Below are positions 1-5,399 of a stretch of 12,120 bases of DNA, piece by piece. Origin of the DNA: Candidatus Zixiibacteriota bacterium (lineage in GTDB: Bacteria > Zixibacteria > MSB-5A5 > GN15 > FEB-12). Every line of letters starts with the position of its first letter. Within the stretch, counting starts at the first letter, position 1. A program made the translations under genes and the position numbers. The stretch is from positions 1-12,120 of the forward strand of contig DAOWMZ010000022.1 in the NCBI GenBank assembly GCA_030642845.1, in the 5' to 3' direction. The notes under the pieces are model-generated. The model ran no database searches, was not told the DNA's origin, and worked only from the letters and a program-made list of their open reading frames with translations.

Positions 1-1
1 C

Positions 2-148
2 TCACCATTGTCAGGGACAGTGTTAGAAGTAAATCAAAAAGTTATTGATGATCCCGATTCCGCTCTTCAGGATCCCTTTGGCGAAGGATGGTTGATACGC
101 CTTCGCCCTACAAGGTTTGATCTGGAAATAAAAGAACTGGGATTGTAA
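2..148 (+). CDS. gcvH: Glycine cleavage system H protein, C-terminal end (partial)
   Basis: This is the 3' end of a gene that begins before the window. The first full codon is at base 2 and the stop TAA is at 146-148, giving 48 residues. The peptide opens SPLSGTVLEVNQ and continues through DDPDSALQDPFGEGWLIRL. In GcvH this is the segment after the lipoyl-lysine hairpin: the SP(L/V)SGxVxEVN strand, the acidic DDP stretch, and the hallmark DP(Y/F)GEGWL motif. GcvH carries a lipoyl arm that shuttles the aminomethyl group of glycine between the P, T and L proteins in the cytosol. The lipoylated lysine lies upstream and is not visible. The stop is one base from the stop of a doubtful minus-strand small ORF, so the two would be tail-to-tail. 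No clear terminator follows. A GcvH-like paralogue (GcvH2) cannot be excluded from the tail alone. Confidence 0.9.
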   Translation, partial: SPLSGTVLEVNQKVIDDPDSALQDPFGEGWLIRLRPTRFDLEIKELGL

Positions 149-149
149 T

Positions 150-401
150 TTAATAAACAAAGATCAAATAATATAACCCAAATAGTCCATTAATGGTGAA
201 CATCAATACGCCAATTCGATAATAGTTATAACCGGCATTATCAATATAACTCTCCCTTACCTTTTTTCTATTCCAAATTGTTTTGATATTAATTGGCGGC
301 TTATCATGATCCCGTTTATTCATTGCCATTATGAGCAATATCACTCCACCTATTAAACAAATTAACCGTATGATTTCTATAAAAATATTATTTTTGATAA
401 T
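150..401 (-). CDS. Possible small two-helix membrane protein, start uncertain
   Basis: I do not recognise this protein. The open frame ends with TAA at 152-150. It reads as a short hydrophobic segment (around IRLICLIGGVILLIMAM), a basic linker with NKRDHDKPP and WNRKKVRES, then a second hydrophobic segment (IGVLMFTINGLFGLYYLIF), consistent with two membrane helices and about 83 residues. The first GTG in frame is at 344 and would cut the first helix in half. A strong Shine-Dalgarno GGAGG sits at 410-406 (minus strand), and the in-frame codon just after it is ATT at 401. I therefore give the longer reading with a possible ATT start. Against it: ATT starts are rare, the spacer is only 4 bases, and no family is recognised. 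It may also be a degraded or spurious ORF. Confidence 0.3.
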   Translation of the reverse strand: MIKNNIFIEIIRLICLIGGVILLIMAMNKRDHDKPPINIKTIWNRKKVRESYIDNAGYNYYRIGVLMFTINGLFGLYYLIFVY

Positions 402-613
402 CCCACCTCCATAGAATTCGCAGGCCGAAATTTCTGTAATCCCGACCTACATGGTTTTGGAGTTGGTACTATGATTTCTTTTAACAGGGTATGAGATACA
501 AGGACACTTAGGATACCAAATCCAATAACAATGATGATTAATGCTGAACCGGTATTCAAAGCAACACTTGAATAATTTTGTGCTCCCAACCCCATGATTA
601 AGCCCAAAATCAT
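377..613 (-). CDS. Doubtful small ORF with one hydrophobic helix
   Basis: This is an open frame of 78 codons with one clear hydrophobic stretch (about residues 22-46, including ALIIIVIGFGILSVLVSHTLL). Its C-terminal part (around CRSGLQKFRP) is encoded by the palindromic repeat at 420-450, so the original end of the frame, if it was a gene, has probably been replaced by repeat sequence. The ribosome binding site is poor: only GGA directly before the first ATG, and none good before the second ATG at 595. It overlaps the start region of the next small ORF. It is unrecognised, and a chance ORF or a gene remnant is as likely as a working gene. Confidence 0.2.
   Translation of the reverse strand: MILGLIMGLGAQNYSSVALNTGSALIIIVIGFGILSVLVSHTLLKEIIVPTPKPCRSGLQKFRPANSMEVGLSKIIFL
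420..450. repeat. Short imperfect palindromic repeat
   Basis: The outer arms GCAGGCCG (420-427) and CGACCTAC (443-450) pair over 8 positions, with G-U pairs when read as RNA, around an AT-rich centre. The arm ending GACCTAC recurs in the right part of the stem-loop repeat near 7720-7727 (CTGACCTACCC). This suggests one family of dispersed intergenic palindromes. The family assignment is inference from two copies in this window. Confidence 0.4.
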
Positions 614-676
614 TCCAATAATAAAGTCAAATGTTCAAACTTATACCATCAATAGAAACAACCAATTTCAATTCTT

Positions 677-697
677 TATAAAACTAGCTATGCTAGT
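677..697 (-). terminator. Candidate intrinsic terminator overlapping the rho stop codon
   Basis: On the minus strand, ACTAGC (697-692), loop ATA, GCTAGT (688-683) forms a 6-bp stem followed by TTTTATA. The TAG stop of rho (695-693) lies inside the left arm. The stem is short, so efficiency is uncertain, but the position at the end of the cluster fits. Confidence 0.4.
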
Positions 698-1940
698 CTT
701 TCATTGAGGCTAAGAAACGACTGTTGTTTTTGGTTTTGTTCAAACGATCAATCAAAAACTCCATTGCTTCAATCGGATTCATCTCTGCGAGGAATTTACG
801 CAAGACCCAGATCTTACTGAGAACATCTTCCCCCTGCAACAATTCTTCCTTACGAGTAGAAGAACGATTGATATCCATAGCGGGGAAAATACGACGGTCT
901 GATAGTCTTCGATCCAGAACAAGTTCCATATTACCGGTTCCTTTAAACTCTTCAAAAATAACTTCATCCATTCTCGAACCGGTTTCGATCAAAGCAGTAG
1001 CAATAATTGAAAGTGATCCACCCTCTTCGATATTACGGGCGGCTCCAAAGAATCTTTTTGGTTTGTGCAGGGCATTTGAATCAACACCACCGGAGAGAAT
1101 TTTCCCGGAATGCGGGACAACAGCGTTATGTGCTCGTGCTAATCGAGTGATCGAATCAAGCAGAATAACCACATCGTGGCCGTACTCTGTCAGTCGTTTG
1201 GCTTTTTCCAAAACCATATGCGCAACTTGAACATGACGATCAGCCGGTTCATCAAAAGTAGATGATACAACTTCACCATTAACAGATCTTTTCATATCGG
1301 TTACTTCTTCGGGGCGTTCATCGATCAGCAAAACAATAAGAGTAACATTTGGATGATTAGTAGTAATAGCCTGTGCTATTTTCTGAAGAATCATCGTTTT
1401 TCCTGCTTTAGGTGGTGATGTAATCAGAGCACGCTGTCCCATTCCTATCGGACACATCAAATCAATAATACGGGTAGTGAGTTCTTCCGGGCCAAGTTCG
1501 AGTTTGAATGGATTGTTGGGATAAAGCGGAGTCAGATTATCAAACAATGTTTTATGCTTGGCTGCTTCGGGATTTTCAAAGTTAACGGTTTCTATTTTTA
1601 ATAAAGCAAAATATCTTTCATTGTCTTTGGGAGGGCGAACTTGACCAGCAACAATATCTCCGGTTCGCAAATCGAACCTTTTTATCTGTGAAGGCGACAC
1701 ATAAATATCATCCTGTCCGGGAAGATAGTTATATCCCGCTGACCTAAGAAAGCCGTAGCCTTCATCAAGAGTCTCCAGTACTCCTTCTGCTAAAATAATA
1801 CCATCAGGAGAAGAGGTCGCTTCCATGATTTTGTAAATCAATTCCGACTTTCGGAGTCCTGACACTCCGGGGATATCAAGCCCCTCTGCAATCTTTAAGA
1901 GATCTGCAATTGTTTTTGCTTTTAAATCTTTAATTTCCAT
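693..1940 (-). CDS. rho: Transcription termination factor Rho
   Basis: Rho is a hexameric RNA-dependent ATPase and helicase that ends transcription in the cytoplasm. From ATG at 1940 the protein is 415 residues, normal for the family. An N-terminal Rho_N helical region (about 5-45, [15 protein letters not shown]) precedes the cold-shock-like RNA-binding domain with EGYGFLRS and [19 protein letters not shown] (about 52-118). The ATPase core has Walker A SPPKAGKT (about 175-182), [12 protein letters not shown] (about 206-217), Walker [15 protein letters not shown] (about 257-270), and the secondary RNA-site loop [22 protein letters not shown] (280s-302). The ending, [13 protein letters not shown], is typical. 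It is the last gene of a minus-strand cluster, 34 bases after rsfS. A GTG at 1943 is also in frame. The anti-SD complement GAGGTGAT (1946-1939) overlaps the ATG, which is unusually close and leaves the exact start open. Confidence 0.97.
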   Translation of the reverse strand: MEIKDLKAKTIADLLKIAEGLDIPGVSGLRKSELIYKIMEATSSPDGIILAEGVLETLDEGYGFLRSAGYNYLPGQDDIYVSPSQIKRFDLRTGDIVAGQVRPPKDNERYFALLKIETVNFENPEAAKHKTLFDNLTPLYPNNPFKLELGPEELTTRIIDLMCPIGMGQRALITSPPKAGKTMILQKIAQAITTNHPNVTLIVLLIDERPEEVTDMKRSVNGEVVSSTFDEPADRHVQVAHMVLEKAKRLTEYGHDVVILLDSITRLARAHNAVVPHSGKILSGGVDSNALHKPKRFFGAARNIEEGGSLSIIATALIETGSRMDEVIFEEFKGTGNMELVLDRRLSDRRIFPAMDINRSSTRKEELLQGEDVLSKIWVLRKFLAEMNPIEAMEFLIDRLNKTKNNSRFLASMKD

Positions 1941-1974
1941 CACCTCACCATTTGTATATAAATATTCTTATTAT

Positions 1975-2337
1975 TTAAAATTGATTTTCTACAAATTTCT
2001 CTACCGGGGCATCGCCCCACAACTTATCAAGAGAATAAAATTCACGAGTCGGTTCATGAAAGATATGGACAACCACATCAATATAGTCGATAAGCACCCA
2101 TTTTCCATCATTTAGTCCTTCAGTGTGATATGGTTTTATTCCTGATTCTCGAAGTTCGTCTATAATTGCATTTGCAATAGCTTTAACCTGAATATCGGCC
2201 GCACCGGTAATGATTACAAAATAATCACAAACCGAAGAGATATCTTTAAGCTTGAGGATCTTGATATCATATCCTTTTTTGGATAGAGCGTGTTGGGCAG
2301 CCTGCTTAGCTAGATCAAGAGATAAATTATTTTCCAA
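1975..2337 (-). CDS. rsfS: Ribosome silencing factor RsfS (YbeB/Iojap family)
   Basis: RsfS binds ribosomal protein uL14 on the large subunit and blocks joining with the small subunit, lowering translation when nutrients are short. The 120-residue length is normal. Visible family signatures are SVCDYFVIITGAADIQVKAIA (about 35-55), HTEGLNDGKWVLIDYIDVVVHIF (about 75-98) and the end REFYSLDKLWGDAP (about 103-116). The start is TTG at 2337. The weak GAAG upstream plus the stop of the LytR_C gene only 9 bases away suggest translational coupling. It sits between the LytR_C-domain gene and rho on the minus strand and is probably co-transcribed with both. Confidence 0.95.
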   Translation of the reverse strand: MENNLSLDLAKQAAQHALSKKGYDIKILKLKDISSVCDYFVIITGAADIQVKAIANAIIDELRESGIKPYHTEGLNDGKWVLIDYIDVVVHIFHEPTREFYSLDKLWGDAPVEKFVENQF

Positions 2338-2346
2338 GATTTTTCT

Positions 2347-2808
2347 TCAATTCTCCTTTTTATAATTAACTAATGATACTAAAGTATCAAAATCTAATGC
2401 AACAACCAGTGTGGCTGTTGTCTGTTTTACATTCTGTGTAATTGGTTTGTATATTATTTGCGAGAAATCAATTCCCAATTTACGGGCTAAAAGTTTTGCG
2501 GTAGTATCATCTTTTTCGTGCAAAATAATCATAGAGCGCAAAAGCTCCTGTCCTTCGAATTTATCTTTCCCGATAACCTGAACCAACAAATCGTCTCCTG
2601 TCTGTTTTTTTATCGTAGCAGTTATATTTTTAATTTTTCCACCACTCGCATCCATAATCTGTAGCTGCATCATATGCTCCGGAGTATCAACCATCACCGA
2701 AACACCACTGACAACTTTGGTAGTTATAAATGTAGCATAAACAATAACAACAATCAGTGTTGCTAATAACAGACCGGCTAAAATTTTCTTAATAATCTTT
2801 TTATTCAT
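2347..2808 (-). CDS. Membrane-anchored LytR_C-domain protein
   Basis: The protein has 153 residues. A basic start MNKKIIKKI is followed by one membrane helix (about 8-28) with the rest outside the cytoplasmic membrane. Residues about 45-148 resemble the LytR C-terminal (LytR_C) domain: an opening strand (MMQLQIMDASGG), a middle KDKFEGQELLRSMIILHEKD, then TTAKLLARKLGID and a final TATLVVALDFDTL. The last two match the family pattern in which an LA..LG helix is followed by a strand and a (V)xLGxDY-like end. There is no LCP (LytR-CpsA-Psr) transferase domain, so it is not a wall-polymer ligase. The domain function is unknown. It is first in a cluster with rsfS and rho. The spacing of 9 bases to rsfS, with AAGGAG in its last codons, points to coupling. 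No good Shine-Dalgarno precedes its own ATG. Confidence 0.7.
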   Translation of the reverse strand: MNKKIIKKILAGLLLATLIVVIVYATFITTKVVSGVSVMVDTPEHMMQLQIMDASGGKIKNITATIKKQTGDDLLVQVIGKDKFEGQELLRSMIILHEKDDTTAKLLARKLGIDFSQIIYKPITQNVKQTTATLVVALDFDTLVSLVNYKKEN

Positions 2809-2845
2809 GGAGCAGGATATCTTGTCTTTAAGCCTTCGGGATTAA

Positions 2846-2851
2846 ATTATA
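2846..2851 (-). promoter_or_regulatory. Candidate -10 element for the LytR_C-rsfS-rho cluster
   Basis: A perfect TATAAT is read on the minus strand at 2851-2846, 37 bases before the ATG at 2808. No recognisable -35 lies at the usual distance, so this is weak evidence for a promoter. Confidence 0.3.
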
Positions 2852-2868
2852 AATAGCTGGCAGATAAT

Positions 2869-2932
2869 TCGGCTGGTCGAAGATGCTGAAGGAATATTCT
2901 AATCCTTGTCAGCTGATGACCGAAGGGGCCGA
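2869..2932. other. Non-coding segment with a long imperfect stem-loop
   Basis: Three successive pairings stack: TCGGCT (2869-2874) with GGCCGA (2927-2932), GGTC (2875-2878) with GACC (2918-2921), and GCTGA plus AGGA (2885-2893) with TCCT and TCAGC (2903-2913), closed by an AT-rich loop. No T-run follows on either strand, so it does not look like an intrinsic terminator. It may be a decayed repeat or a structured leader/trailer RNA of the genes on either side. Confidence 0.3.
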
Positions 2933-2945
2933 GACGGATGGTAGG

Positions 2946-3377
2946 TTAATATTTCAGGGGATAATAACCTCCGCTATAAGTTTGCATTCCTATTAAGAGT
3001 CTAAAATTTTCTGACGGGTGATAATTAAGAAGGAAACCTGGCAAAAAAGTCGCATTGTTTTTTCCATCACCCCAGATTGCACCGGTATTGTGCAAAACAC
3101 CTATATTAACATTCAGAGAGAGTTTCGAAGAAAAATCATAATACATTGAAGTATTCCATAACCCGGCTGATCCGTTGCTATAACCTGAGAAATAAGACAA
3201 TGAATAGCTATGGGAAAAACGTACTCGCGACAGATCAATAAGAGAAGACGGACGTTCAACCGGCATTACTCCCAGACTGTTTGTCCGGGTTGATTTTTCC
3301 AGATCAAGCTGATCAACAAATTGTGGAAAAGCTGATGCCGCACATAAAAGAATAATTATAAAAATAGAAATTCGCAT
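2946..3377 (-). CDS. Small secreted beta-rich protein, outer-membrane-like, unknown function
   Basis: The protein has 143 residues from ATG at 3377, which has GAGAG five bases upstream. A TTG 12 bases further upstream lacks a good site. Residues 1-19 (MRISIFIIILLCAASAFPQ) are a typical Sec signal peptide, with cleavage likely after ASA or PQ. The mature part begins with a linker containing PVERPSSLIDLSRVRF. From about residue 55 it shows alternating polar/hydrophobic strands rich in Ser, Tyr, Asn and Gly (SHSYSLSYFSGYSNG, TSMYYDFSSKLSLNVNIGVLHN, FLPGFLLNYHPSENFRLLIGM). This suggests roughly five or six amphipathic beta strands, as in outer-membrane proteins, but too few for a normal closed barrel. 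It may oligomerise or be periplasmic. I recall similar short proteins in FCB-type genomes but cannot name a family. A good promoter lies just upstream. Confidence 0.65.
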   Translation of the reverse strand: MRISIFIIILLCAASAFPQFVDQLDLEKSTRTNSLGVMPVERPSSLIDLSRVRFSHSYSLSYFSGYSNGSAGLWNTSMYYDFSSKLSLNVNIGVLHNTGAIWGDGKNNATFLPGFLLNYHPSENFRLLIGMQTYSGGYYPLKY

Positions 3378-3391
3378 ATATACTCTCAAAC

Positions 3392-3409
3392 TACATTTGG
3401 CTAAATGTA
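3392..3409. promoter_or_regulatory. Perfect dyad overlapping the -10 of the secreted-protein promoter
   Basis: TACATTT (3392-3398), four bases, AAATGTA (3403-3409) is a perfect 7-bp inverted repeat that covers the -10 hexamer and the expected transcription start. It could be a repressor operator or a 5' RNA hairpin. The regulator is unknown. Confidence 0.3.
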
Positions 3410-3432
3410 TATCAGTTAATAATAAAGGTCAA
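3404..3432 (-). promoter_or_regulatory. Sigma70-type promoter for the secreted beta-rich protein
   Basis: Read on the minus strand, TTGACC (3432-3427), a 17-base spacer, and TACATT (3409-3404). The expected start near 3397 gives a leader of about 20 bases before the GAGAG site and the ATG at 3377. Confidence 0.5.
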
Positions 3433-3527
3433 TAAGAAACCGTTATTTATTTTATCGAACTTACAGCAACAAGTCTATATATTTATAACGCTTATAATCG
3501 GTTTTTGATCAATAAAATTATGAGTCT

Positions 3528-4265
3528 CTACCGGATAAATTTATCCGCAAGCTCTTTTAATTGTTCGGAAGAATTTATTCCCAATACTTCATCAGGGTTT
3601 TTCGCAGCAGTCACAGTCACCTTTAACCCCTTGTCATGCATAATCTTAATTGTATCAGGCAGGTAATATTCACCCTGGGAATTGTTGTTTTTGACTTCTT
3701 CAATGGTCAAAAATAGTTCTTTATTATCAAAGCAAAAGGTCCCGCTATTGATTTCTTTGATCTTTAATATTTCATCAGAAGCATCTTTGTGCTCAACAAT
3801 CTCTTTTAGAATATTGGACTCACCATCTCTGATAATCCGGCCATAACCCTTCGGATCATCAAAAAAAGCAGATAAGCAGGTAGCCGATGAGCCGGTCTGA
3901 GCATGTATTTCAAAAAGTGAATTTATTGATTCAGAAGATAGAAACGGAACATCACCTAAAGCAACCAGTGTTGTACCATCGAAATCTTTCATAATATCAG
4001 CAGTCATTTGTACGGCATGTCCGGTTCCTAACTGTTCTCTCTGCCAGACAATTTCAATCGGATACCCCTCAAGAGCCTTTTCTACCAACTCCCCTTTAAA
4101 ACCGACTACCACGACAATCTTTGAAAAATCATGAGTTATTAGAGTATCAAGAATCATTTTTATGATAGGCTTACCATTAATTTCATGGAGAACTTTGGGA
4201 ATTTCGGATTTCATCCTTTTGCCTTTACCGGCTGCAAGAACTATAACCGCTTTATTATCAGACAA
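3528..4265 (-). CDS. Stand-alone UDP-GlcNAc pyrophosphorylase (GlmU N-terminal domain type)
   Basis: This is a cytosolic nucleotidyltransferase expected to make UDP-N-acetylglucosamine from UTP and GlcNAc-1-phosphate. In its 245 residues the GlmU uridylyltransferase signatures are all present: LAAGKGKRMKSEIPKVLH (10-27), QREQLGTGHA (75-84), metal-binding GDVPF (104-108), GYGRI (140-144), EINSGTFCF (171-179) and GIN (229-231). Bifunctional GlmU is about 450 residues. The left-handed beta-helix acetyltransferase half is missing, and no remnant follows the stop. The start is TTG at 4265 with an excellent AAAGGAG site six bases away. It lies 40 bases after panD and is probably co-transcribed. A different sugar-1-phosphate substrate is possible, but the motif set is closest to GlmU. 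A separate GlcN-1-P acetyltransferase would be needed elsewhere. Confidence 0.85.
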   Translation of the reverse strand: MSDNKAVIVLAAGKGKRMKSEIPKVLHEINGKPIIKMILDTLITHDFSKIVVVVGFKGELVEKALEGYPIEIVWQREQLGTGHAVQMTADIMKDFDGTTLVALGDVPFLSSESINSLFEIHAQTGSSATCLSAFFDDPKGYGRIIRDGESNILKEIVEHKDASDEILKIKEINSGTFCFDNKELFLTIEEVKNNNSQGEYYLPDTIKIMHDKGLKVTVTAAKNPDEVLGINSSEQLKELADKFIR

Positions 4266-4305
4266 TTGATGCTCCTTTTAAGATGATTCCGGAATAAGCC
4301 CGTAA

Positions 4306-4659
4306 TTACGAAGATACTGCTTTGTTCTCGCTATCAACATGGACAATAGCCGGTCTATAATTGGCAGCTTCCTTTTTGTCCATATGACCATAAGCAATAA
4401 TTATGACCAGATCCCCTACCATGCCTTTACGAGCAGCAGCACCATTAAGGCCAATAACCCCGCTACCGGTTTCCCCTTCGATAACATAAGTTTCAAACCG
4501 CTCCCCATTGGAAATATTAGCAACCTGCACCTTTTCATAAGGAATCAGATCAGCTGCTTTCATCAGGTCGGAATCAATTGTAATCGACCCGACATAGTCA
4601 AGATTAGCGAATGTGATTGTCGCCCGATGAATTTTTGATTTACAAACAGTTATCAACAT
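4306..4659 (-). CDS. panD: Aspartate 1-decarboxylase proenzyme PanD
   Basis: PanD converts L-aspartate to beta-alanine for pantothenate and CoA synthesis. It is made as a proenzyme that self-cleaves at Gly24-Ser25 to create a pyruvoyl cofactor. With the start at ATG 4659 the protein has 117 residues and standard numbering fits exactly: KSKIHRAT (Lys9 in place), YVGS (cleavage G24-S25), NGERFETY (Arg54, Tyr58) and LNGAAAR (Asn72). A start at ATG 4701 would add 14 residues, but it has no ribosome binding site and lies at the candidate promoter, whereas TAGG stands seven bases before 4659. It is followed by the GlmU-like gene. panC is nearby but separated by a Nudix gene. panB is not in the window. 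Confidence 0.96.
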   Translation of the reverse strand: MLITVCKSKIHRATITFANLDYVGSITIDSDLMKAADLIPYEKVQVANISNGERFETYVIEGETGSGVIGLNGAAARKGMVGDLVIIIAYGHMDKKEAANYRPAIVHVDSENKAVSS

Positions 4660-4692
4660 ATCAAAACCTAGTATTCGTTTCAATCCGGTCGA

Positions 4693-4720
4693 AATATACA
4701 TAAATCTGCATATTCGTCAA
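4693..4720 (-). promoter_or_regulatory. Sigma70-type promoter for panD
   Basis: Minus strand TTGACG (4720-4715), a 16-base spacer, and TATATT (4698-4693). A start near 4686 gives a leader of about 27 bases to the ATG at 4659. This placement argues against translation from the upstream ATG at 4701. Confidence 0.5.
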
Positions 4721-4802
4721 GACCTTTAATACAAATCTGTACTCTTATAACTTTGGAAAATTCAACCGGTTCCCTATTTTATATAAATAAGGAAATAATA
4801 TT

Positions 4803-4816
4803 GGGGGTGATACCCC
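4803..4816 (-). terminator. GC hairpin overlapping the Nudix stop codon, possible weak terminator
   Basis: On the minus strand, GGGG (4816-4813), loop TATCA, CCCC (4807-4804) directly overlaps the TAG stop (4818-4816). AATATTATTT follows rather than a clean U-tract. This is similar in placement to the hairpin at the end of rho. A second AT-rich dyad lies at 4770-4794. Confidence 0.3.
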
Positions 4817-5292
4817 TAAACTTTTATTTCGATCCAGTTTCTGGCCGGAAATATTGATAATTCATCATTTATATCATCAACAGCCCGAATCAGATTTTTC
4901 CAGCTTAAAAGGCGTTTGGCTTTATTGGGTAAAAGCCAGCGAAATTCAACGTTTTCATCAGATAGTCTGATTTTCACATCTTCATCAAGAACCCCTACAA
5001 TCAAAGGAAGCATCCAAATTTTATCATTTTCCGGTTCATAAAACTGGATAATATATTCTGTCGCCCACATGTTTTCAGGGTGATGACCAATCTCTTCTTT
5101 CATCTCACGATAAACCGATTGGGCAACTGTTTCATTCCCTTTTTTGCTCCCGGTTACAAAACCCCAGAATCCACCGTATGATTCTTTTGGGGCTCTTTTG
5201 AGCACAAGGAATGTCCAGCCATCGAGATCTTTTTTAACAACCGCGACACAAACCCCGGGAGATTCCAAACCAATATTTCTACGTTCTTTCAT
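4816..5292 (-). CDS. Nudix hydrolase, NudB-like
   Basis: This is a cytosolic pyrophosphohydrolase of nucleoside-diphosphate-linked substrates, 158 residues long. A complete Nudix box is present at about 48-70: G-x5-E-x7-REMKEEIG, including the metal-binding glutamates, preceded by GFWGFVTG (41-48). The C-terminal ENVEFRWLLPNKAKRLLSW resembles the end of NudB/FolQ-type enzymes (dATP / dihydroneopterin triphosphate pyrophosphatases), which also share FW..VTG before the box. NudB would act early in folate synthesis, but the substrate cannot be decided from sequence alone. The ATG at 5292 has AAGG nine bases upstream. A separate promoter precedes it, so it is probably transcribed apart from panC even though it lies between panC and panD. 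Confidence 0.85.
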   Translation of the reverse strand: MKERRNIGLESPGVCVAVVKKDLDGWTFLVLKRAPKESYGGFWGFVTGSKKGNETVAQSVYREMKEEIGHHPENMWATEYIIQFYEPENDKIWMLPLIVGVLDEDVKIRLSDENVEFRWLLPNKAKRLLSWKNLIRAVDDINDELSIFPARNWIEIKV

Positions 5293-5343
5293 TTAATAAT
5301 ACCTTTTTATTTACAACAAACTTATCCACTTTCAATTGCAGGT

Positions 5344-5371
5344 AATCTATAAAAGATATACGTAAGGTCAA
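5344..5371 (-). promoter_or_regulatory. Sigma70-type promoter for the Nudix gene
   Basis: Minus strand TTGACC (5371-5366), a 16-base spacer, and TAGATT (5349-5344). A start near 5337 leaves a leader of about 45 bases. It falls in the 107-base gap after the panC stop. Confidence 0.45.
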
Positions 5372-5399
5372 GATTTTTTAAAAGTAATAATTGTATTTG

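Larger units (their letters stand above)
149..692. other. Sparse region with no confident gene
   Basis: These 544 bases lie between gcvH (+) and rho (-), which converge here. They are AT-rich. They hold two weak minus-strand small ORFs encoding hydrophobic segments (listed separately), a 31-base imperfect palindrome at 420-450, and the rho terminator hairpin at the right edge. I see no RNA gene or mobile-element gene. Confidence 0.6.

Noticed and set aside
724..1230. 168-codon plus-strand ORF inside rho
   Set aside because: It is antisense to highly conserved Rho core codons and has no domain or ribosome binding site; it is a shadow of the real gene.
4660..4701. Upstream ATG giving PanD 14 extra residues
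   Set aside because: No ribosome binding site is present, it coincides with the candidate promoter, and the shorter start restores standard PanD numbering with cleavage at Gly24-Ser25.
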